Positions 34,791 to 46,700 of a stretch of DNA of 64,000 bases are shown here, piece by piece (positions within the stretch are counted from its first letter, which is position 1; each line of letters begins with the position of its first letter). This DNA is from Plumapathes pennacea. Lineage: Eukaryota; Cnidaria; Anthozoa; Antipatharia; Myriopathidae. A program made the translations under genes and the position numbers. The notes under the pieces were generated by a model, which saw nothing but the letters and a program-made list of their open reading frames with translations, had not been told where the DNA came from and did no database searches. The DNA lies in contig OZ038462.1 of assembly GCA_964036295.1 (NCBI GenBank), forward strand, positions 2,487,501 through 2,551,500. The letters are read 5' to 3'.

Positions 34791-36049
34791 CTCCGACTCT
34801 TCTTGTAGTACAACTTTAGATAGTTTCTTTTAGCCCTTTGATGACTGTTTGACCGACAGAATGGTGCGGATTCTTTACACTGACTTACAACGTCTGCTTC
34901 ACAAGGAAATGACTGGCGTCGCTATGAATGAAAAGAGACGGTTTGTTGATCAACATGCATACCCACGTGATTGGCGGGAAAAAATTCGGGCTGACGCAAT
35001 GGGATGTGAATTGGCGCCCACATGACTGCTGGTATAAAAAATTAATTGATGTTTCATTTATACAGCTTTTGTTTGGAAAAAAGAAAGCAGAAGCTCTATT
35101 TTAAATTTTATAAAGCGCTCAACTGTAAAAGATTATACCAGATATTCGGCGACTTTAGTGAGACTGATTTACTCAAACTCAAAAACTCCCACGCAGCTAG
35201 CAGATCGTCAGAGGCATAGCACTGAGTATCTCAAAATTAGAGTGTCACATACTTTAGCCAACGCTTCCCAAACTCGTAAAGCATGTAAAACTTGCGACAG
35301 TTTATTCGATTCTTGCTTCATTGGAGACCACTCACACGCAACCGCCTTTTTCCCAGCCGAATCTTCGATAAGGTCAACATTGTCGAGACTGTCAGTGATG
35401 TATTTATTTAGGTAAGATAAATTAGGACTTCACGTCACAAATGAAAGGAAAACAAACGGCTAAGATTTCAGTCGTATTTATTTCCTTCTTGCGGCTGCCT
35501 ATTGAGTCATGACGCTATATCACCATATCCGACAATTCTGGAACTGTGCCTGAAGGCTTCTATGCTGCTATATCTTGACTGATCTGAATATCTATTCCTC
35601 CATATCCGTGAATAACTGTGAAAAACCAGCAGCTTTGAATAGGTAGAAAAACTCCTCATGGAAGGCCCATGCCACTCGCACGTCCGGCTTTTTAACCGGA
35701 AAACTGCGGAAATCATTAGACGACCACGAGGTACTAGGATTGAAAAGGAAAAGGAAAAGGAATACGGAAAAAGCAAATTGCTGATTTCGATCTCTAGTCA
35801 GGATCAAGCTCTTGCATCAGCAATCATACAAACATTAATATTCAAAAGGTTACACGTGGTAAAAAGCATTTTGGCGCGCGCACCTGACTCGGACCAATTC
35901 ACAAGTTGCGGCAAATATTGCTCTTCTCAAGACCCGACTTTGATCACGCACGGATTACTTGAGTGGAGTGTGTCTGCTAGTGTTTTAACACTGATCAGTG
36001 ACTCGCGAAGTCGGGCTCAGTTCTTGTGACCGCACCAGTGAAGGCTCTA

Positions 36050-36262
36050 CGTGGCCCGGGTGGGGGGGATACTCAAAGGACTTTTGTACGGGGAGGCTCC
36101 GCCCGGACTGTCAACCCCTTACCCTTTAAAACACCATCCTGGGGGCAGAATCGGGACCCTTTTTTATACCTCGATCGTAAAAATACATCCCTTTCGGGCG
36201 AAGCCTCCCCGCATAGCCGATCATAGGGAGTACCCCCCCCCCCCCCCCCCCCGGGCTACGTG
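36050..36262. mobile_element. TIR element with G/C homopolymer ends
   Basis: CTACGTGGCCCGGGTGGGGG at the left and CCCCCCCCCGGGCTACGTGG at the right, with GATACTC and GAGTACC just inside and GAGGCTCCGCCC and GGGCGAAGCCTC as inner arms. Confidence 0.65.
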
Positions 36263-37700
36263 GCTTTTAGCCCCAAAATTACCTTGGAAACTAATGGATA
36301 TTTTAAATCAATCTTTCAATCAAATGACTAGATTGAAAACAGATAAAGTATTCGTGCGATACACGATTTCTTTAGCTCACAAACATCACGGGCATGAGCA
36401 GTGGCGGGGCTGTAACAATATTTTTTGATACTTATGCCCATATCTTTTTACAGTGTTTACAACAGATTGTGCATTTTTATTGTAGGCTTGGCTGTTTAAT
36501 ATTTTGACATATTAAATGAGTTCCAGGGCTTTGCTTTGCGGGGCCGCTCCCGACCAATGTATTGTCGAGAGATTGTTGACATCTCTCTAAGGCTGACAGC
36601 ATTCCGATTTTCACTTGTTTCTCTGTATCTGAACTCTCTCTAAGGTAGACAGCTTTCGGCTAAGGCGGACACTAAATGCAAGTCCCGAGGGTGTCCGCCT
36701 TAGAGAGCATTCACGTGTATTTTTCAATTACCGTATACGATATCCTCTCTTGCGTATAAAACTACGAAGCCGTACGAGAAGTAAAGGGTTCAAGTCAATA
36801 TGCGCGACGGTCAGACTGTCAAGTACTCATATCTATGCGAAAACATTACGAAAACTGATTGAAAGCACAGTCCGGAATACGTACAAAAACAAGATATTTT
36901 CTTTGCTTCATGAATAACTTAGTGCTAACACTTAGTAATCATATCTACACTGTGACTCAAAGGCCCCGGCCGCCATCTCGTAAAGCCAAATCATTATTGG
37001 AGTCGAAGTAAATGAGCTAACAACAGTTTCCAAGCGTGACGTGACAAACCGCACACAAATACTGATTTGTAATTATAGTTTGACTGTCTTTTTAACTCAG
37101 CGATCTTCTCGGGAGAGCGAATCGAAAATTGTTTAATTTCTTTGCCGACGCAATTTGATGTCTTCTCTTTCATAGTTCCGACTCTTTTTTATTCGGTTTT
37201 GTAATAAGAACTTTTATCCTCCCACTCTTGTTTAACTAAGGCTAAACACGTGGGCGTTGTTTAGCGACGGTTTTTTTTTTTTTTTTTTTTTTTTTTTCCT
37301 TTCCTTTTCTTTTCTTTTCTTTTCGTGGGAGTATAGTTATCTACGGACTCGACGACAACGGGATTTCCGGAGATTTCCAGAGATTTCCGGACAACTGGCG
37401 AAAGCCGCCGACCGCCGCCGACGCTTTTCGCTGTCCAGACATCGCGTCTCAATTCTAACACCTCTCGAGAAACGCTGTATGTTGCCCAGTGGCCATGAAA
37501 CCTACATGTGCCCATGTAGTGTATGTACATATCAACTCCAGTATAGCCTCACCTATGTGTGCTCTTTTTCTATAATTTAGTTTCCGTGGCAGTCACTTCC
37601 TGGACCCTTCGTTGTCCTGTCAGTTCTGTCCACATTAAACGTACAAAAACGGCAATACTGAACAATGCCGTGTGCACTTTTAAAATGCCACACGTTTGGG

Positions 37701-38062
37701 TTTCATTTGACGGTTCAGAGTTGGAAGTGAATAATGCTATCATACTCATCGAGATCTTTCATTTGAGTGGTCACACCTTGTTTTAGTTTTATTTGACAGT
37801 TCAGAGTTGGAAGTGAATAATGCTATTATACTCATCGAGATCTTTCATTTGAGTGGTCACACCTTTTAGTTTCATTTGACGGTTCAGAGTTGGAAGTGAA
37901 TAATACTATCATACTCATCGAGATCTTTCATTTGAGTGGTCACACCTTTTAGTTTCATTTGACGGTTCAGAGTTGGAAGTGAATAATACTATCATACTCA
38001 TCGAGATCTTTCATTTGAGTGGTCACACCTTTTAGTTTCATTTGACGGTTCAGAGTTGGAAT
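37701..38062 (+). repeat. 83-bp tandem array, about 4.3 copies
   Basis: Units start at about 37701, 37787, 37870, 37953 and 38036 with TTTCATTTGACGGTTCAGAG and contain CATCGAGATCTTTCATTTGA and GTGGTCACACCTTTTAG. A single diverged unit lies at about 60216-60300 (in the discoidin/EF-hand gene), and half-units continue to about 38215. Confidence 0.85.
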
Positions 38063-40236
38063 TAGTGATCACTGCTGTATTAGAATGCACTCATTCGGAG
38101 TGTTCACAGAGCCAAGTGTACATTGCTATTAGAATGTGCTCATTGAGGGCTTCCCTTTCATTTCAGTTTTTGCTAATTTAAATTTCATTTGACAGTTCTG
38201 GAGGGGCACGTTTTATGTTTGAACTTTTTGCAATGAAAATGAGAGTGAAATATCTGGAGCGAAAGATAAATTGAACCAACAAGCTGCTAAAGAAGTTGTC
38301 GGCCACGTGGAACTGACACGAAACGATCATTATTTCTTTCACGGCAACTAAACTATTTCGTTTTGGCACCACTCCCTTTGTAGACCTTTCCAAAACAACC
38401 AGCGGTTTCCTGGTGAAATTTCTTGAACGCGAAGGCTGTAATTATTTCACAAGGCAAAACTGTGCCGATGGAAAGAATCTCTGTATACACAGCGGGTTTG
38501 CCTATCAACATTGTTAATTTGTGGTAATGAGAATTTTAAAACCTGAGTGAATCCCACTCGATTGAACCACCAACACAGGAAGTCGACTGCAAGCAACTCA
38601 CGATCCGGCGATTCCCGCCTGAATCATGAACAGCCAGACTCGACACCCATACGAATTCGTTTGGGCGCGGTTATTCCTACTCCGAAATATTTGGAATACA
38701 TTCCGTCTGCATGTTCTGTTCCCGGAGAAAGAATACTAGCCAGAAACAACAAAAAACCCCAGCTCTAGTTGCCGTGAAAGTTTCCTGTAACTGCGCGTGC
38801 GACATACCCCCTCAACTTGCAACGCAACGGAATTGCGAGTAAGTTACTGACAAGAAAAGTTGAACAATCTCCAGTCTAGTTTCTCGCAACGTTGCCTTGT
38901 CTTTGCGACATGTGCAGAGTGAGCTGGCAACTTGTCTTGCAATACTGTCGTGGTGTGACATTGCCTCGCGTCTACATGTTCCCTCTTGTGACATGGGATA
39001 TACCTACTCCGGGTCCTAAAGTCGCCATAATAAAGCGACTGAAGGTGACTTAAGAAAATTCAGCAATTTTCACTGCGGCGATTTAAAAAAATCCAACTGG
39101 CCTAACTTATTCTTTCATTTAATTAAGGCAATTTAAGGCGACTTAAGACATTTTAGGAGATTCTGTTCATTGCGACTTACAGCGACTTAAGGTGATTCCC
39201 TAGTTTTGCATTGCGCATCTTTAGTGCGCATAATACTTTTGAGATGGTGGACATTGAGAACCACCGAAATATCAAGATCGAAAGCTCTTTATATTCTTTA
39301 CGCAAATAAGCTTTATTTTTCGTCGTTCCTTGTGGGAGCAGCCACCTCAAAAGTTGAAACTCGTCCCAGTCCCCTCTCGGAAAGACGTATTTTGAAGTGA
39401 ATATTCACCTTTTCCTGACAAATGCGCAAAAACGAGCACGGTGATCCCCATTTTTTATTCCATAATTTTAATACGAACAGTGTCCCCAGTAAAATAGGAA
39501 AAAATAAGCAGAAATCTATGAGCAGATTTTACGCAGTTGAACGAAATGCTACGGATAGGTCCACTTCCGGTTCAAGACGGCACATCAACTTCCCACCAAT
39601 TTTTGTTGTTAAAATAGATTTGCAGCTATTCACATACATTTTTCTGTGACATAGGTGAATAATCAATAGAATAAAGTTAAGGGTTTGGGGATATTTCAGA
39701 CTGCATCGAAAATCATTGACCTTATTTCCCAGTATCGGGGTGCGTGCAACAGACGCTAGAACACCATATTCGTCAGCTTGTGCCGTAAAAACGAGCACGG
39801 TGACCCCTTGTTTTTATTGCATCATTGTGACCTAGCTATATAGACTTTATGATAATTAAAGGCGTGCAGAGAAAGCCAGACATACACTCTTTACAGAGAT
39901 CTTAACCATGTCAAACACACGGCACAATATCTGAAGCGATATCGGATGATTGACTAAGAATAGGATCGGGATATATTTGTACATTGATAGTCAACTAGCA
40001 CGCGAACAAGCTCTTGACTGACAATGCGCCAAATAACAGTTTCAAGTTAGTGGTATATTCGATGATATGTAAGACGAGCTGTAATGATCGCTATGCGGAA
40101 CATTTTGCAATTAACATTCTGCAAACATCGAACTTACAGGCACTGCTACCTGAAAAGGGCAAACTTGTGAAAGAAATCAAGCGGCCACAACACGACTAAG
40201 ACAGCGACTTTTTATACTTTCAGTACAACAGTCTTT

Positions 40237-40485
40237 TAAGGCCGATTTCCACAGGTGAAGTAAGCGGAGACGGAGACGTAAGACACTTGCGCGCGTGTGA
40301 AAATTAGCGAACGGAGACGGAAGCGGAGAAGGAAGCGGTGAAGGAAGCAGAACGGAAGGTTTTCTTTTTCTTGCGTCTCCGTCTCCGCTTACTTCGGTTA
40401 CGTTCATCTCCGTTCGCTAATTTTTACACGCGCAAGTGTCTTACGTCTCCGTCTCCGCTTACTTCACTAGTGAAAATCGGCCTTT
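40237..40485. mobile_element. Long-armed inverted repeat (~80-base arms)
   Basis: The left arm starts AAGGCCGATTTCCACAGGTG and continues AAGTAAGCGGAGACGGAGAC. The right arm is its inverse, ending GTGAAAATCGGCCTT. Arms extend through GTAAGACACTTGCGCGCGTG. A transcript would form a long hairpin. Confidence 0.8.
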
Positions 40486-40603
40486 ACAAATTGTACTGTT
40501 TCTGGCGTTATAAGTTTCACAACTTCACATTGTAGGATTAAGCCACCAGATCCGCCAATGCTCCCCCCCTCCACCTAGAATTATCTCAGACCAAACTGGA
40601 GAA

Positions 40604-40672
40604 AAAGCCAACCTCGTCCCAGGCTCTTTCATCTCGGGGCCGGGAGATGAAAGAGCCTGGGAAAGAGGTTGG
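40604..40672. mobile_element. Short foldback element with target-site duplication, copy 1
   Basis: The palindrome runs from AACCTCGTCCCAGGCTCTTT to its inverse AAAGAGCCTGGGAAAGAGGT. It is flanked by GGAGAAAAAGCC and GGAGAAAAGCC, a probable 10-11 bp target-site duplication. Confidence 0.75.
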
Positions 40673-40916
40673 AGAAAAGCCATTTCCAAAAATGCCTGTA
40701 GCATCTGTTTCAAAACGAGGCATGCTGCGAAAGTTCTTCAAATAAAAATGAGTTTGAAAATGAACATGAACACTAAAGGATTATGAACACTCATGTGGAA
40801 AAAATATTTTCTTAAGAAAGGTTTTGGCTGGGCCCCGTTTTAAAACAGATGCAACAGCCATCTTGGAAACAGCCACCGCGAAAACAGGTTTTGCGACGGT
40901 ACGATCGCTTTACCTT

Positions 40917-41175
40917 CGCGTCAGCGGTCATTGTACAAAACTGTTGAAACGACAGCAATTTCGAGTGTAGTTTCCGTAGTTTGTAAAACGCTCGTAAAAG
41001 CCTTGAGACTTAGCCAATAAATTCAAAACTATGACTCGTTACTCAAGTATACGTTAGTTTAATGCATTTTTCTATGCCATACGTCGAACGCAACCTCGTT
41101 GCCAGGCTCTTTCATGCCGGGAGATGAAAAAGCCTGGGAACGAGGTTGCATCGAACGCTGACCAACGGAAGTGAC
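40917..41175. repeat. Dispersed repeat G, copy 2 (interrupted)
   Basis: GTCAGCGGTCATTGTACAAA at the start and CTGACCAACGGAAGTGACGT at the end, interrupted by the foldback at 41089-41149. Confidence 0.7.
41089..41149. mobile_element. Short foldback element with target-site duplication, copy 2
   Basis: The same palindrome (AACCTCGTTGCCAGGCTCTT and inverse) lies inside repeat G, flanked on both sides by TCGAACG. Repeat G copies without it show a single CGAAC at this place. Confidence 0.8.
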
Positions 41176-41364
41176 GTCACTACTCGATGCGAGATACTGG
41201 GGCTTGGAAGTATGAATCAGTACACGCGGTCTTTTCAACATGCATTATTTACATACAAATTAAATAAATAATTCTAAGCAAGTTTCCGACTTCAATTTCG
41301 AATACTGTTAACCCCATTCACCCCTGAACTTATCTTAGCAATTTATTTAAGTTTTAGTAGGGCC

Positions 41365-41520
41365 ATTTCCGAGATACCTGTTACTTCTGTTTCCAAACGA
41401 TGCCTGGAAAATACGAATTTGATTCGCTTGAACATGCGAGTAAAACTACTTTTCATGCAAGGTTTCGCACTGGATCTCGTTTTCAAAGAGGCTCCTCGGA
41501 AATGGTGTATTCCCCCAACG
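41365..41520. mobile_element. Small TIR element (GGCCATTTCCGAGATACCTG)
   Basis: Starts GGGCCATTTCCGAGATACCT and ends CCTCGGAAATGGTG. The 40673-40870 stretch with GCCATTTCCAAAAATGCCTG is a related copy. Confidence 0.55.
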
Positions 41521-41558
41521 GTTCAAGAAGAAAATGTGAGTGCAGTGAGAATTGATAA

Positions 41559-41930
41559 TTTATTATATACATACTGAGACATACTCACGAAAAAGCCATA
41601 TCGTAAAATTTCGTACGCAAATAAGTTCTAGCCAATGAGAGGCCGCGAACGACGCTTTTCACACGTGAAAAAAATCGTTCGTCCAATCACAAGCTGCGAA
41701 CGACGATTTTTCACTACTGTTAAAGGGTTTCCCGGTCCCATCATAAATGTCTCAGTATGTATATAATAAACAGAAAACATCATGGAAAGTGCTTTGTACA
41801 GTTTTTATTCACTCGTTGTTTCGTATCATAAAACTCACTCGCTCGCAAAGCCTCGCTCGTTCGTTTTATGATACTTCACAACTCGTGAATAAAAACCGTA
41901 CGCGCGCACTTTCCATGAAGTAATCTCTAT
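41559..41930. mobile_element. Composite TIR element C+D, free-standing copy
   Basis: D has TIR TTTATTATATACATACTGAG at both ends, and adjoining palindrome C ends at CATGAAGTAATCTCTAT. It is the inverse-orientation twin of the insert at 13880-14249, nearly identical through the unit. Confidence 0.85.
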
Positions 41931-43292
41931 TTACTATTCGGTGCTACGCTTTACTTTTTCCATTTTTAAGTTCTAAGGTGGGTAATGCAGGTCTCGTGAC
42001 CTCCAAATTAAAAAAAAAAACGTAGTGCAAAAATTTCCACCTCTTTTCTGGCAGATCTCAACGTCAGAACAGTCAGTTCTGGTATAGATTTGTCGTGTTC
42101 GATTTTTTTAGTGGGAAACTTCTGCCACTGCTGTGCTGTTACATTTACAAAAGCGGAAATACAAGAAAACAACTTGCTTTTGAGTACAAGAAAATACCTG
42201 GAGGTATCGAGCTTCGAAGTGATAAAATGCGTCTTATAACAAATTCTATTACACCCCTTAAAATTGTTGACATCTTAAAACAAACAAAACAAAAAACCCA
42301 GACAAGTAGAAGTACATTTTTCCTCCTCGGATTTAAACGAAACGGCCTAACCCTAAACCCCTGGCCTTTGATAATTACTTCTTTTGATTAAGACTAATGG
42401 TCATGGCAAGGATTCAGGATTTATAGATAAATGCTAGGTCAGTACATGATGAAAAGTGGAAATCTGATTTTGAAGTACCGGTTTAGTCACAACCATTTTG
42501 CGAAGCCCTGTGTGCCCGCACTATAGGAGCCAGCGTCAAGCTCGTCTCCAGGGCCTTCTCTTCTACTTGTCCTTTTCTACTTGTTTTCTCATTAACATAA
42601 ATCAGATTTCAAGCTACAAAAAACAAGCTATAAACCAATTACCCAGCCATACATTTATGGTTAGTTTTTGCATATTTGATAAAGTCGTTACTCAAAAAGT
42701 ACTCGTGTTCTTCCATGGTTACTAGCGAGTTTCAGACTTCCGCAGAAGAGGATGGCAAGAAAAGCACAAGAAACTCAGACACAATTGAATTGAATTAAAT
42801 AAAATAATAATAGTCCACACCAAAAAGGTTTCATTTGACAAGTTGGGAACTCGACTGTGGCAGTGAAAGAGATACTGTAAGATACTAGTTTTGTCTGCCC
42901 CAGCGTTGAGATAAGACGTATAATGTGTCAACCTAAAGTTGATGCAGATAAGCTCAATTTGCTCCGAGAAGGGCTACTGCTCGAAACGTCAGGCTCTCAA
43001 CCATGCTGGGCCTCAAAGCTGGTTCACACGAGTAAAACAAGGGTAAAATTTGTGAAGCAAGCGCAAACGTAACCGTCACTTGCTTTACCGTGTGAGCCAA
43101 CCTTGAATGCTTGATCCACCATCTCAGGGCCCCCGAAAGTAGAAAGAATAAGCAATTAATTTCCATCTGACTCGTTTGAGAAATTTAATTTATTTTGGCC
43201 TAGAAGTGCTACTCATCTATTTTGTCATCAATTTATGGCGTACGGTTTTTGCGTGTTGGGAACTAAATTCAGCCTGCGAATTCTTTCTCTGG

Positions 43293-43480
43293 TCAAAACT
43301 CAGATTCTTAAAGAAAAAATGCATAAGTGATGTAGGGAGAAATATTGATAGTCCACTCAGATTTTATCTGAGCAAACAATCGAAAGCCAAAATCTCCATA
43401 CTGTACGATATATCTCTGGTCAGAGAGTGAAAGAGAATATTGAAGTTGATCACTCTTGAGAGTGAAATGGTCAAGCACAT
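43293..43480 (-). mobile_element. Family E element downstream of the small receptor
   Basis: ATAAGTGATGTAGGGAGAAA, GAAAGCCAAAATCTCC and ACTCTTGAGAGTGAAATGGT match the family in inverse orientation. Confidence 0.65.
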
Positions 43481-43529
43481 CCACAACAACCTTACTTTGA
43501 CACAATATACACTAACTTATGTCGGTTTG

Positions 43530-43535
43530 TTTATT
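43530..43535 (-). terminator. Candidate poly(A) signal of the small receptor gene
   Basis: AATAAA on the minus strand about 50 bases downstream of the stop codon at 43584. Confidence 0.4.
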
Positions 43536-43583
43536 TGTTCCTTTTGTCCACTTGCTTACCCCCCCTCCGTCATCTGCCGTCAC

Positions 43584-43777
43584 TTAAGCGACCTCCGGCT
43601 CAAAGTCCTCATACAGCGGATCGTTCATGGAGATGTCGTTGTAGTAGGCAGCTCGCAGGCGGCTGCGGCGGGAGAACTTACTCCAGTACACTATGACACC
43701 GATGATGATGAGCAGGGCCACAAAACCACCGCAGCCAACACCGACTGCTACGCCGACCGGCATTCCATGTTTCTTGT
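43584..43777 (-). CDS. TM and tail exon of the small receptor
   Basis: Phase-1 last exon encoding DKKHGMPV, the membrane segment, VYWSKFSRRSRLRAAYYND, then ISMNDPLYEDFEPEVA and the stop. Two tyrosine sites (YYND and PLYEDF) sit in an acidic context. Confidence 0.8.
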
Positions 43778-46700
43778 CTGCAAGTATAAGGTGTGTGATA
43801 GCTCTGGTAACACTGCCATCAATACAACTACATGCTTCTTTCTGCGTCAGTCTGAACTTCATGCCTTGCACGTCATTTTATTTATTTTTTCACTACGTCT
43901 CTGTCCTTCTTTCCGTCTATCTCGTAATCTTTGACGTCGTTGGTACCGGTCGGTCTGTCTGTACCTGTCGTCTCTTCTATTTTCTCTTCTGTCTAGTGAG
44001 TCACGGAGAAACTGAAGTAACTCATTCAGTTTTGTTGTTGTTGTTGTTGTTGTTGTTGTTACTCATAGTTCTACTTTGTTGTATTTCACTCCTCTAACAA
44101 TTTGTGTGACCGCGGCCAAAGTTTGGAGACCCAATCGAAACTGAACAAAACTGAGTTTATAAGTATAAACGCTTGTTGACTGTTCGGCCGTGCATTCGTC
44201 GCTCACTCGTCGGATAAGGATGAAGGGACTGCACTGCAGTACATCTGTCTGTCTGTCATTGCATTTTTTTCTCTGCCTGTCTTTCTCTTGTTTTACTGAA
44301 GGTAACAAAAGTCGCTCCACTTCCGTGCCGAACTCTATGCAAATTAGCTCAAACAAAAGATTTTGCTCATTTGCATTGAGTTCGGCACAGCAGTGGCGCG
44401 ATGTTTAAAACGGGCCTTACCTTTTCTGGCCTGATGGTTTCCAGGGGCTGCACTTGCTGTTGAAGAAAGACATAATCTTCAGACTGGCAAACCGCGAGGA
44501 AAAGAATGATTTAATAAAACGTTGTTGTCGAGTGCAAATTTTATTTATTTTGACACTTATTTTAAGGAAACGTTTCTAAAGGCCACTTTGTTCACATAAA
44601 AATTCTTATCACTCACAAAACATTAGGTTTTAATATTGATATAAGTAGAAATGCAAGTATTGTAAGAACTGGATCGGGACTGCGACGGTGTAGTGGGAAA
44701 AAAATCGTATGGTAAATCAACCCGAGGACTATTGTCAAAGAACCAATCAAAAAGTGCATTAAACAGTGAGTGCACATCAGTATGCGTTACAGACGAAACA
44801 CTGCACACCTGATCTAGTTCGTCCAGTGGAAGTCTGGAATCCTGTTGGAATGGAATGTCCTAAAAGCAGTAGATCAGTTCTCTATTAGCAGATGTTACAA
44901 TAAGGCCATGGTCACACTAGCACTAGAAGCATGCTTTCCTTTGCTTGACCTTCATACTTGATTAAATGTGAGGCAAAACTTTAGATTAGAACGCTAGGTT
45001 ATAGTGTGATCACAGTCTAAGCTGTTTTTTTGGTTTATTAGTTTTGCCATTTTTAATTCGTGAATGCGAAGCAATGAACGAGTTATTGAGAGTGGGGGAA
45101 AATTTTACTCGCTCAGTCATTCCATGGGTGTAAACTTCCGTCGGGTTTCACTGATGATGCTGGTGCAAGCCATGCCATATGGTAAGCAAAATGGCGGCCT
45201 TTAGGACTGAGAATACTCGACCACCAAAATAGAGCTGAGGACGTAGAGAATCACAACAACGATGACCTGATCTTTCACGTTTGGAGTCCTTTGATTTGTA
45301 AGGCACATGCTCTTGAAATTCAAACCGAACTGCGGACTTCACCTGAACTTTACAATTCGATAGATCGAAAGCTTTTTAGCACCTTTGAACTGAAGTGTTG
45401 GATAAAGTCACAGTACTTGTGTGGCTTCAATGCTTTCATCTTCCAATACTATATACAGAGAATAGATCTATTGCATTTTTCATTCACGAGTTGGATCAGA
45501 GGAGCTTTTGATTCATATGCTGGGCAGTGAGCCATTGTATATTGTGGGCCCTGGTTAGTAACCCATAAAAAAAAAGATGCCCTCTGAAAGGGAAAGCTCC
45601 AAATCTCTGACCCGGATATTTGGTATGTAAACCGTACCTTCATGGTGAGGTGAAGAAGTTGTCGAAGGTCCACAAGGCAGCGGAGGCTCCTCAGTAACAT
45701 TATGTCCGGCTAGTAGATGAATAAATACACATCATCACTGCATGTCCTCAGAGCACGAGATAGAACGTTCAACTTCAAACTAGCAACAATTAAACAGGTT
45801 TAGTTAAGATGTGAATGGGGTATCAGTTTCATGCCCAACTTTACTACTGTTTAATATTGAACCAGTGCATAGTGTATCTCTTATTCTGAGTGTTCATGAT
45901 TCACAACGAACCTGCACAATTTCTCATGCTCACACAGAAGGTCTGCTCTGGGAGTAGGTTAGTAGTCGTGCATGCGCTCAGAGGGGCCGGTAGACAGGTC
46001 AGCAGGTCAACCTACAGCCAAGCATTGATTAAAGAGAGATAAAATAAAATTACACAGCTGTGTAACAATACAAATTGCATCAACTAAGATAATATCTCAA
46101 AGTGGACATACTATGTTCTTTACTAATACTTAATTGCATCAAGCTAGTCCTTAAGTCACCCCTGACATGTACATAAATTTGTATTCACCCACACAAAAGT
46201 AATGTAACATAAATTACAAAGCAATGGATAAATTACAATATCATAAATTTACCTGTAAAAGCCCCCCTCCTTCCTATGCTTTCAACAAAAACTCCTTCCA
46301 ATAAATCCCCCCTCCGCCCCCCCCCCCCCCCCCCCCCCCCCCCCTGGACTAGTGGTATACCCGGTAATATGTAACAATCTTGCCTAACAGACTCACTTCA
46401 GCTGTTACAATGTTCCGGTCTCGATGCAGATGCACTTTCACATACAGGTCTGCAACCGTGCCAATCTTCTGCTTATCGCCATCTTGCATTACCCGGTGGA
46501 AATTTATGTTGTCTTTTCGATACACCATATCAATGCGCAGTTTGACTGGTTTTTCACAGTGCAGCATTTCCAAATTTACAGTCACATCCTTGCCTTCGTG
46601 TGATCCAGTACAGTTCATGCCTGTGTATTATATATGGTATAATTAATGATAAATTACTAAACAGCACTACATGCACTGTATATAGCAAATAAAAATATTG

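Larger units (their letters stand above)
34791..43529. other. Intergenic, 8.7 kb, repeat-rich, no supported gene
   Basis: No open frame here shows a recognisable domain or a credible exon chain. The stretch holds a TIR element with C/G runs (36050-36262), a T run (37270-37297), an 83-bp tandem array, inverted-repeat hairpins and a C+D element. The phrase AAACGAGCACGGTGA occurs at about 39430 and again at about 39789. GCGACTTAAG-like words cluster at 39010-39195. Confidence 0.5.

Noticed and set aside
35658..36428. Plus frames of about 125 aa near 35.7-36.4 kb
   Set aside because: They cross a TIR element and a C run and have no recognisable domain or splice pattern.
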